Source: Metallyticus violacea (Eukaryota; Arthropoda; Insecta; Mantodea; Metallyticidae). Taken from it: a stretch of 64,000 bases of DNA. Made by a program: the position numbers and the translations under genes. The DNA lies in assembly GCA_030762175.1 (NCBI GenBank), contig CM060831.1, positions 80,631,001-80,695,000 of the forward strand, read 5' to 3'. The notes under the pieces are model-generated. The model searched no databases. It was given only the letters and a program-made list of their open reading frames with translations, and was not told the origin of the DNA. Below, in pieces: positions 54,896-64,000 of this stretch (positions are counted from its first letter, which is position 1; every line of letters begins with the position of its first letter).

Positions 54896-57800
54896 TTGAC
54901 GCCCTTATATTTATATGCTTTGGCGTTTTTCATACCAAGAGTGAAACAAAAATAAACCTAAGTAAGTGACTTTCACATCATTAACGCGTATTGGATTGTT
55001 CATTGCAGCAAATGAAGAAAGTTGTTTTAGTCAGTCGAGCATTGAGGGCTGTGCTTTGATGGATGGCGGCTATTAACACTGTTCAGTAAATGACTCGACA
55101 GCAGGCACGTGTACGTCCCATCATATTGTGCCCTTGTTGCACAAAAGGATGCCGCCGATCGATATTGCAGTGTTCATCTCTTACTTTGGTACTGTCACAT
55201 GAGCATGGGGTCGTGACTTTCAAGTTAATTTCATTGGTTAACGCATGTGCATTCTTTAACAGTCGGGTTTATTATCTCGCTCCGGGGATAGTGAGGCGTC
55301 ACCTCCTCTGCGCTGCCGAAGTGACAGGACGTAGGTAAGAAGTTCCCAAGCAATGGAGCTTCTTGCCTACTTTGGTGACCCAGGTTTGTGGTAGGATTTT
55401 AGGATTATTTTGTGTTTTAATAATTCAAATATGTAAAAGCTTTAATATTAACTTTCTCATGAGAAATCATACCATTTGCTTTTGCACTTACTGGGTTCTA
55501 AACTTATAAATAATTTGTGTCAGATCACTGTTGGTACGTTACGTCCCTTATTTGTCTTATGTTTAATTGTAGTAATATTATTATATTTTTCCTCATTCGA
55601 GGTGTACGTAAATTTTGCATCTCAGTTAGGCAGGTTTCTTAGTCTCCCATTTTGAAGAAACTTTTGTAGCAGATGGGATTTTTGGTAAAGAGTTTTAATG
55701 GTTTAATACAGTTGTTATTAACTGTATTAATATTTTAGAAATTGTTGCATGTAAAATTTTAATGATCTTTATATACAGTTCACAAATAATTTTGTGCCAA
55801 ATTTACTTCACACATGTTTTGAATTCAGGGTTTTGTATCATTAATTGTTACAATAAAAGGGGTAAAGTAATAATTACAAACCACTCCTGGATCTTTAAGT
55901 TTTTCTTTAGCACGTTAAGTGGCGACTAGTAACAGCAGAATGATATGTAACAGATCTCGACCCAACCACTACGAATGATGGTCAAAGGGCTTATGATGAA
56001 ATATCTATTCCTCAACAACTAATGATAGATACATGTGGTAGCATATCTTAGTTATTGAAGATACAAAATACCTTAATAAGTATTATCATAGCAACTAAAG
56101 ATGTTACATTATCTATTAATTATTTCATTAAAGTGGATCGAAACTTTCTTCTTTTTCTTCTATGATGCTGCAACCCGAAATCGGGCCATGGCATGCCGTA
56201 GTGACTTTTTCTTCCTCTATCTCCGTATTTTGACTTCATTCATAGAGAGAAAATGGCGGCACCCCGCCGGTCGCCTATCACGCCACCTCTTTATCAGACA
56301 ACTCCCCAATTATCCTCACGATGCTGGATCGACTCCGTTGCAATTCTTTCTAACTTGGGACCTGCCATCCAGTAGTCAGCAACACTAACCACTTGAGGTC
56401 CGGATCAAAACTTTACTTGTACATTGTTGCAAGCAAGTATAATGTTTTTTCACAGGAAGATTCTAAAAAATAAAACTTTATTCTAATTCTTTATTGTAGG
56501 TTCCATAAACTCGTTAAAACCACAATATCAGTAGTAATGAGAATAATTTAATTTTATTACTACATAAATGATATAAATAATATAGATTATAGCAGTGTTT
56601 ATATGCAACAATTTTATTATAAACCTTTATTTACAATTCTTAAAGAACACAAAGTAAGCTTTGCAAAGGATTTTGGAGGAAGAATTTATGAATGTGCAGC
56701 TATAAGTGTTGACTTTCTACAAAACTATAAAATATATATCCTTTACTTTCAGCAGGAAACAAAATTCTAAAAGTAATTACATTAATTGAAATTGCATTGT
56801 TGAAAAGTATATTTTCACAACAATTAACATCTAGAAAAGATTCAATTTTGATATATCAGTGTATCTTTATGTTTTGGCACCTGCTGAATTCATTGGCGTC
56901 GTTGAAATTTAGCTATAGTTCAATATTTCTCGGCAAAATGCTCACAAAAATTTGTCATTATGCAACGTTTTACTGAACAATAATTTTCCTTAATTAAATT
57001 GATCTGTTTTCTTTGATAAAACTGTGTGAATGTTTGCAACATCAATTAGGCGCGCTTACCTGCGTAAACTGCAGAATAGCGAGCGCTATTGTTGGTAACA
57101 CGATAGAAATTGAATGTAGCATCAATCTTCATGTTTTGTGTGAATGAATATAAAATGTGCATAAACTGAGCTGTCGTGATTACGTCGTAGAAGTTGAAGG
57201 ACCTGCATTAGATGTTTGAGGGGAAACGTTTGAATTGCAATTTCATGTGCATATTCCAATAGTTTGTTCATTATTTAACACTGAAAAGCATTTGACACTA
57301 AATCCAAAACGTAAGAATTTTTTCAAGAATTAGCTGCAATTCAAACTTACTGAATTCCGTGTGCTGCGACATATGAAAGTGTACGTGTTTAAGCTGGAAA
57401 TAATTAACATAATAGAAGATTGAAGCAGCTGTAAAACTTAAACTTGTAAATTATGTGATTGAAAAAGAGTTCTGACATAAAGAATTCATTGTATTACTTT
57501 GACGAAGCTAGAATTCTCTGCTGGCGTGTTCCAGGGATTGCCAACTGCATCACGACGAAGGTTCACATTAAGTGTATTGTGTGTTGCAGTGTGTTATGGT
57601 TTGATTCAGCAATGTTGAACAAAATTGATAGTTTCAACAGAACAGATATATTTAAATGTTTAAAAATGTTACTCCTGTTTTTCTGTATAATATTTTAAGC
57701 ACAAAAGGTTTTTAAACTGCAAACCTTGGTAAAGGAATCTTGAAAGTGATAGAAAAGGTGTGTATCTGTTAATTTTATGAATTTTTCTAATTTCAGGATG

Positions 57801-58970
57801 ATGATATAATACTTAAATTATTTAATTTTAAATAAATCGATATTAGTTGTGCAAGTAATGTTTTGTTGAGTGTTAACCTAAAAATATCTCACCTGAAACA
57901 TTTAAATTTTTTTACATATGAAGTTTTGTGAGCTCTCTCAATTCTACAAACCAAAATGTATAGACAAAATATTGGGCGCGTTATTTTTATATACTGTAAT
58001 TATATTTTATTATGGGGATTGCATTTATTTTAGATCTTATAACTATTCCACCAAACTCATCCAGCCGAATTACCTACCATCTATCATCCCCCGGTATTTT
58101 TCCTTGCAATAACGTGGTATTCCAACCTCAGAAGTCGGCTACATAGGGGAGCAACCCACAAGGTCGAATGGACAGTGGGGGCATTAAAAGAACCGTATTA
58201 CTATGCAAATAAACAATCACACGAAAAAGTTCATGTATTAATGTTAGATAGTATTCAGTATTATAGTAGAATGCTGTTAACTAACGAAAATATTTTTGAT
58301 TAAAACTGTTAAAGTTGGCTTCGGAGACCTATGCAAAGTGGAGTTAACCATTTTTTTTAAACAATGTGCAATGATTTAAGTCAGTTTCTTGAGTCAAGTG
58401 TTCAGTGTTAGTTGTATGATTCCTATACACTACTTACGTGGGTGGCCCACAAAACACCGGCCCGCCATGCTTGTGTACAAGAACGGAAGGACGAATTATC
58501 GTGGGTCACCCTATATTTTTTCAAGTCTGTTCTAATAAAATGCTATAGAGAAACCGAAAATTTGAACTGTAGTTTATATAAAACACTTATTTCATGTAAA
58601 GTAAGAGTCAGCAAAACATGCAATATGACTGTATAGTTTCAGAAAGAGCGATCTATATTTACTTCTTATGCATATGATAAGTATAGCATATTTGAAAATT
58701 GATATTTTCTCTCACATTGCGTGTGACTAAAATATTATTTTAATTTATAATAATGGAATGAGGAAACGCATCAAATTTTCACTTTTGTGTCAGAACTTAC
58801 AGCTTTAACTCTTTGCTTGTATTAGATGTAACAAGAATTCTTTGAAAACTCATTCAAAATAATAATCATTCACTCGCAGTGTGCAGAGACAATGAGGCTA
58901 GAATACAGAAGGACAATTGCTGCTTGTAAACACTGCAAGGCAGTTTGGTGAACTGCTGGAACATATTTCG
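54896..58970. other. 4 kb of unassigned DNA
   Basis: I recognise no coding family. Two more GC-balanced islands may be unique or exon-bearing: 55070-55380, with a possible donor 'gacgtag' then 'gtaagaa' at about 55334, and 56160-56400. A minus-strand ATG-to-donor frame lies at 57063-57137. Open frames elsewhere (57459-57698, 57918-58112, 58412-58636) have no motif. Confidence 0.35.
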
Positions 58971-59282
58971 CTATCGACGTCTGTAGGGAAAAGGGTATTC
59001 ATATGATCCTGGCCTGAGCATATTGCCGAAGAAGAAGGCTCCATTGTTGACAGCGTTGCTAGTGGCTGACCCTATTCCCGCCAGAAATGGTTGTAGCCAA
59101 TTGTAGATTTCCTTCAGTTTGCGGTTGTCCACGGCTGCTTTGGAAGTATCGTTTCCGGCCAAGATGGAGGGCTGTTTGAGGAAGATGGCTAAGGCTGGGC
59201 CGTTTTTGTTTTCTCTGCTGCTGTCTACGGCGTGATCTTCTGTGGCTGCCACAGTTAGACATACGGATAGTGTGCACAGAAT
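58971..59282 (-). CDS. terminal exon of a putative small secreted protein
   Basis: A minus-strand frame of 103 codons begins right after a good splice acceptor ('ttgaattacag', AG at 59283-59284) in phase 0 and ends at a TAG (58971-58973). Its first residues, ILCTLSVCLTVAATED, look like the hydrophobic core and cleavage region of a signal peptide. The missing first exon would then supply only Met and a few residues. The rest is hydrophilic, then LKEIYNWLQPFLAGIGSATS and AFFFGNM, with an aromatic and basic end (YEYPFPYRRR). It has no Cys after the signal, so it is not a disulfide-rich peptide. An ATTAAA on the minus strand near 58741 could serve polyadenylation. I do not recognise the family. 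It is the only frame here without transposon similarity that has both splice context and a plausible protein architecture. Confidence 0.5.
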   Translation of the reverse strand: MLCTLSVCLTVAATEDHAVDSSRENKNGPALAIFLKQPSILAGNDTSKAAVDNRKLKEIYNWLQPFLAGIGSATSNAVNNGAFFFGNMLRPGSYEYPFPYRRR

Positions 59283-59284
59283 CT
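59283..59284 (-). other. splice acceptor of the putative secreted-protein exon
   Basis: The minus strand 'gttgaattacag' precedes the codon ATT. The intron side is A+T-rich with only a weak pyrimidine tract. I could not find a matching donor and first exon in the window. Confidence 0.4.
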
Positions 59285-59499
59285 GTAATTCAACATTATA
59301 TCTGTGGATTAGCTCATTACTCTTAAAATTTGCAATTATATTATTACATTAACAAAGCTCTTTCAACAATATATTTAAAGTTATAAGTAAGTCTGGTGTC
59401 TTATGCGGTTTCCTTTAAATGTTCACTTATTGTAGTACTATGTGTGTGTGTTTGGTGCATTGGTTTTGCGCCATATTTCTAGTTTGTTTGACATTGAGA

Positions 59500-59771
59500 A
59501 TTTTATTTATGGACACTCTTTAACATCTAAGGTCTTCAGCGTCCCATTCAATTCAGTATGTGAAAGGACCGACACGTTTTGCTCAGAGGTCACTTTTTCC
59601 AAACTTGAGGTTCTTTTACGTACCATAAATCTAACGACAGAGGACCCACGACTTTACTTCCTTTCCTTAGGATTTTACGCCCGAAAAAATTCATCGACCC
59701 TGGCCAGGATTGAACCCGCGATGTTGAGTCTACGAGACAAGTATAAATACCACTAGACCACCAGGGCCGAC
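59500..59771 (-). repeat. SINE A, old full-length copy
   Basis: Minus orientation with many substitutions. The tail region 'tttatggacactctttaaca' comes first and the head 'ccactagaccaccagggccg' last. An imperfect 12-bp duplication, 'ttgacattgaga' (59488-59499) and 'ttgatgttgaga' (59772-59783), fits great age. Confidence 0.9.
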
Positions 59772-59939
59772 TTGATGTTGAGAAGTGCGGTTGCAAACTT
59801 AATTTCGGATAAGTATTTTTTGTTTTTGTGAAGTTGGTAGATATATCTAGTGACAGGCGCAACTGTCTATTGGTGTACGATTCCCAGATGGCGTGTTTGC
59901 ATTGAGTTCGGAGACATAAACACTGTGAGGTAGACAAGT

Positions 59940-61010
59940 GAAGGTTGCCATGTAGAAAACGACATACGGTTTCACTTTCGCAAAATGTACTCATATATAG
60001 ATAGTCATTGGCGCTGTACAGTTAAGAATTGTCCTGCCAATAATCTTAAACATGGATATAAAAACTACAGTCGGTCATGATCGCCAGAGCAATGGAAGAA
60101 ATTTTGTACGTCAGAAAGTTCGTGTGTCGTGTAAAAGAAAAGCGGCTGGTGATTTAAGTGAAAAACCGAACAATGTAATATCCAAAACATTTAATGAGAA
60201 TCCCGAGATTTGTGCTGGTGTACTGCATTTTACTGACAAACTATTACGTGAAGTACTCTACAGAGAACGTCACCATATACCGAAACTACCAACAACCTTA
60301 ATTGAAGTTCACGAAACTGTAAGTAACTTGCAACCAATGCTCTGTACTAACGATGATTTTGTGCTACTGAATGATCGCCATAGCAAAGTGATTATTTTCA
60401 GACTTGAACAGTTTGTAATATTTGTGCGAAATAGAAGCGCTTTACGTAAATGGAGCTTTCAGACACTGCGCAAAGTATTTACCTTGCATTTCCTTCATTA
60501 CGAACGTTACATGCCAGCAGTTATTTTGTTTACTGCAAAATAAGAACAAAGACATCTATTCTTGATATTTCGTTTCATAAAGGCAAAGTGCGAGTGTTTA
60601 GGGTTGAAACTTCTACCAAAGAAATAGTTACAAATTTCGAGGTTGCTACACACGAATCAAGTAAATCAACTCGACTTTTGGGTTGTCTGTTTCACCTGGG
60701 ACAGCATGCTGGCGTAAACTACAAAGTATTGACTAGCAAGTGTGTTCCAAGACAATTCGTCTGGAGCTGGTAAGTGGCTTAAACATTGTTTTAGTTTGTT
60801 GTATTTACCTCCAGAAGAAGTAATTGTTTTGTTTTTGATATGGGCGAGAGAATGCCCAAAAATTGAACAGGTCAGCGACTACCTTGTTAATATATTTAAT
60901 GAACTCACATCCTGACATTTTAAAAATAATTTCAGTTCTAAAAAATATTCAAACGGAGACTAATTTGAACATCCATCAAATAAAAATGTAGTAAACAAAG
61001 AACATAAGGT
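59940..61010 (+). pseudogene. MULE-like transposase with FLYWCH-type finger, broken
   Basis: The plus strand before 60052 reads YIDSHWRCTVKNCPANNLK, a FLYWCH-like zinc finger (W-x-C-x4-CPA), frame-shifted to the next part. The frame 60052-60543 has RQSNGRNFVRQKVRVSCKRK, FNENPEICAGVL and LQPMLCTNDDFVLLND, then LRKWSFQTLRKVFTLHFLHY where the family has a catalytic 'DGTFK'. The following frames give EIVTNFEVATHES, LGCLFHLGQ, KWLKHCF-like text, LPPEEVIVLFLIWARECPKI and SVLKNIQTET. These are the order of blocks in insect MULE transposases. Two or more shifts occur and the block before the last is deleted. I found no terminal repeats. Confidence 0.72.
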
Positions 61011-61244
61011 TGAAAATTACATTAAAAACTACAGGGAAGGCCGATATTTAAATGGATCCCTCACATGACAAAAGTTTTTAATTAGCAGAATTTTTGACAA
61101 CCTGCTAGTTAAAACTAACAAGCACAATTTTTAAATATACTGTGCGCAATTCGCATGGCAGTTCACAGTCTGTGAATGTGGGATGGAAAGTTGTTCCCTA
61201 ACATCGTAATGTGGTATCAACCCAAAAAGAAAATGTTGCTAATG

Positions 61245-61264
61245 ATCCAACTATAATATCAAAC
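61245..61264. repeat. 20-bp target-site-like direct repeat, left
   Basis: 'atccaactataatatcaaac' is identical to 62439-62458. Confidence 0.85.
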
Positions 61265-62438
61265 TGGCTGGACCTCATTAAATATCCGATTTAAGACCCT
61301 AAACACTCTTTTGATACCGTTATTTAACTATATTATTTTAATAAGCTCATTTTCATATGTTTGTATATTACATAAAGAATATAATACTCAATATAGAGCC
61401 ACAAACATTTAATACTAATTGCTATTTAGTTATGTTAATTTAAGAAATTCATTTACGTATGTTATTACGTAAGATAAAGGCTGTAATATTTGATTTGAAG
61501 CTCAAAACATTCATTGGTATATGTGTTAAATTATATACATTTAATAAGCTCGTTTGCACATGTTTTACGTTAGGTAAGGACTTTAATTTTCAGTTCAAAT
61601 AACAAATATTCGTCGGTAACACGTTTCAAATTGTATAAATCTAGTAAACTTATTTCTTTAGATTTTATATATCAGATAAGGGCTATTACGATATATGTCT
61701 AAATGTTTGTTTGTTGATCTTTATGACAATACTCAATAATATAAATGTAACGGTTCAAAGGAACACGTACATAGCCAAGAATATGAAAATATTAAACTAC
61801 AGATAAGAAAATTGTAATACTAAGTGAATAAACCAATGGCAAGCGTAACAACATTAACAATGTGTACCAAGAATGAAACACGAGACAGACAGCTTTGTTG
61901 CGACTAAATAGAAATTAACAAATTTCATTCGCTTAGTGTACGTATGTTGAAAATATAATACATTGTAATGTATAGTGTTATTACAATATTACTGTAATAA
62001 ATGACGGCTTATATCTCAAAATTTGCTGGTTATGGTTGGATTCCATAGAGAGAAGTTGTGTTTTAAATTTCATTAGTAGAAATCGTGGTTCTTACTCCGT
62101 ATAAAGAATGGCGTAAAGTTAAGTGGCGATTAATATTTCGTGGAAGAAATTACAAAATTATTATTTGTGGCGAATGATAGGAGTTACAAGTTTGAATTAA
62201 TATTCATATAGGAAAATAGTATACGAGTTGCAAAAGAACAAAAAGCACAGTTTTCGGGAGAGAAATATAAATTATAACACGTCTGTCTCGTATTCAGTCA
62301 GCATATAATTATATCCCTAACATATCGTAATTAGAAAAAGTGTACTCTTGTGGTAATACAAAACATTAATAAACTTCGTAGATTTCTACCCGTGGTGACT
62401 TAATTATACTTAAAGTCGCCCTCCTTTCATCCAGAAGC
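61265..62438 (-). mobile_element. 1.17 kb element with tandem monomers
   Basis: A perfect 20-bp direct repeat bounds it exactly. Its left 660 bp (61281-61944) is the reverse complement of the repeat at 38318-38912 and contains four degenerate monomers of about 100 bp. The other 490 bp has no counterpart in the window. No protein is encoded. The long direct repeat suggests insertion by target-primed reverse transcription using another element's machinery, but no poly(A) or tRNA head is visible. Confidence 0.6.
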
Positions 62439-62458
62439 ATCCAACTATAATATCAAAC
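62439..62458. repeat. 20-bp target-site-like direct repeat, right
   Basis: 'atccaactataatatcaaac' is identical to 61245-61264. Confidence 0.85.
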
Positions 62459-63875
62459 CCTGAACTAGTGGAGCATATTGTACTAGTGGTAGTTACGTCA
62501 AGGTCGACGACGACGGTGGCGTCTTTCTATTTAATACCAACGCAAATTTGACCCGCAACGTATCGACATCTACATCGACGGCGACATAACCGCATAAATT
62601 TCCACTACAATACAAGTACATTATGGATCTATAGCAAACATTTTGGGCGTAAATGGCCCGGAAAATACGATTTGATAAGAAGAAACATACTAGTAAGGTT
62701 GAAGGATATTATTATTACAGTTTTAAATTCGTCCCAAGCTAAAAGTTCATCTAATTTTGCAGCAAGCTTTCAGTACATATTTTTTGCGAAAATCCCAAAA
62801 CTGTTTTTCAACGATTTTTCAGTCCAATAGCAAATTTATCTTAAGTATTGAAAACTTGTGCAATTTTACTACAAGGTAAGACCGTTCTAAGTATTGTAAG
62901 TTGCTAGTAATGACGTTCGGGAAAGGGGAAATGTTGATGAGATTTTTTTTTTTTTTTTTTTTAATTTCATTACAGGAAGAGATCATTACAAATTTGTTTC
63001 ATAGTAGATAAATCTCTGAGTGAACAGATGGCACACAGTCTGTGAAATCTATATGTAAGCAATCCAGGTTAATGCATTTTGTAGAATATTCTGGGTATTT
63101 ATGTATTTTAGTGCCTTTATAAAGTGCAGTATTTATGACGGACACATATTTGGTCTGAAGACTATGAAATAGCACATGATAATCAATTGCAGGATCTCGA
63201 ATAGAACAAATTGTTTCGTGAGAGTACATGCACTTTTACATTCGCTCGCTACACCTGTGCCAATAGTGTTTGTCATTTTGATTATTGAAATACAGCTTTT
63301 GCTACTATTAACATTTTTTCTAATACAAATTATCATAAAAAATTGGTAATTGTTCTTTAGGTAGCATTGACTTACCTAGAATGCACTTTTGGTATATTTT
63401 ATGAAATTTTGGTAATACATGCAAGAAATAAACGAAATAGATTGGTCTAAAATTAACATGTAAATTATGATCCAGTATATATCTTTTATTGCTCTCATTC
63501 TCTTGTTCTCATATTTTTCTAACCAATTGTTTAATATTTTGAATTCTTTGCAGTGAAGGCTGTGTAAATATTAAAGGGGCAATGCAATAAATAAATGTTT
63601 TTTTTTTTATTCTTGTGTATGAGTATTCGGCGTACTTGTAGGTTGCAGAGTTCAGTTTTAAGAAGTTGCAGAAATGATTTACTAATAACAAAGTACACGT
63701 TCTAGTGCTTTCAAAAACAAACAAATCTATCAAATCATGCATTGAAAAGTTTGGCTTATCCCAAACAGGAACAAAATAGTGGACAGTATTTCGTAGGAAC
63801 GGTCTCTTTATAAATTCTGATAAGATTTACTGCTAATAACTTACTTGTAGAGGAAATGTTAGCTATATTGTGCTG
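62459..63875. other. intergenic DNA
   Basis: I see no recognisable gene. A CpG-bearing stretch at 62495-62600 with several GAC/GTC triplets stands out slightly. A T run lies at 62942-62962. Confidence 0.4.
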
Positions 63876-63936
63876 TTTTTTTAAATAGTTTTTAACGTCC
63901 GTTTTTATTATTGAGGCACCACAGGTGGTGGGCACA
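63876..63936 (-). repeat. SINE B 3' end fragment
   Basis: 'gtttttaacgtccgttttta' and 'ttgaggcaccacaggtggtg' are the reverse complement of the SINE B 3' end. Confidence 0.8.
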
Positions 63937-63965
63937 TACACATGTGTGATTTCGAGTACTACCAG

Positions 63966-64000
63966 GCTCTAGGTCCAGGGGTGCAACACAGAGGTCTGTG
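63966..64000 (+). mobile_element. start of another 5S-bearing LINE 3' end (window edge)
   Basis: 'aggggtgcaacacagaggtc' followed by 'tgtg' matches the LINE tail at 35430-35400 (minus sense, 'aggggtgaacacagaggtct'). The copy runs out of the window. Confidence 0.5.

Noticed and set aside
45790..58130. 22-bp match 'gtagcc-acttctgaggttgg' between about 45796 and 58107 (opposite strands)
   Set aside because: Too short and isolated to call a repeat family.
1..64000. CRISPR arrays, operons, integrons or other prokaryotic systems
   Set aside because: No repeat-spacer arrays, ribosome-binding sites or bacterial gene families are present. All content is eukaryotic in type.

Overview
The window is insect-type nuclear DNA. 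It is A+T-rich, has no operons or ribosome-binding sites, and is dominated by interspersed repeats. The mix of several mariner subfamilies, IS630-like DDE elements, a hAT, a MULE-like element with a FLYWCH-type finger, Penelope-like elements, jockey-like and RTE-like LINEs and two tRNA-derived SINE families suits an arthropod. From memory these families resemble those in cockroach or termite genomes, but the host is an inference I cannot test here.

Layout. 0-15 kb: mariner copies M1 (1271-2504), M2 (5236-6266) and M3 (10232-11453) of one family, a Tc1-like fragment near 3 kb, a head-to-head pair of Penelope-like fragments (7.7-8.9 kb), a DDE transposase remnant abutting a LINE scrap (12.6-13.3 kb) and an old mariner (14.2-15.1 kb). 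15-32 kb: a GC-rich possible first exon, a 1.0 kb element with terminal inverted repeats, a second DDE remnant, a mariner with a SINE inside it (21.8-23.4 kb), an RTE-like LINE (25.1-26.3 kb), a LINE 3' end carrying 5S rRNA-like sequence (29.0-29.7 kb) and another mariner (30-31 kb). 32-47 kb: many SINEs, a hAT remnant, a second 5S-bearing LINE interrupted by a SINE (35.2-36.5 kb), a Penelope-like GIY-YIG fragment, a 100-bp tandem-monomer repeat (38.3-38.9 kb), a mariner (39.8-41.1 kb) and a widely spaced inverted repeat (43.3/46.4 kb). 47-64 kb: a 5'-truncated mariner, more SINEs, a Tc1-like remnant, one likely host exon for a small secreted protein (58971-59282, minus), a FLYWCH/MULE remnant and a 1.17 kb element bounded by a 20-bp direct repeat.

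Almost every recognisable coding stretch is a broken transposase or reverse transcriptase. I see no intact autonomous element and no multi-exon host gene. The strongest host-gene candidate is the minus-strand terminal exon at 59 kb, which opens with a splice acceptor and a hydrophobic signal-peptide-like stretch. The most unusual structures are the LINE 3' ends containing the 3' half of 5S rRNA, the tandem-monomer element, and the opposed Penelope-like copies with hammerhead-like motifs. Nested insertions with target-site duplications give a relative chronology: SINE A is younger than the M7 mariner, the 5S-bearing LINE and at least one SINE B copy.
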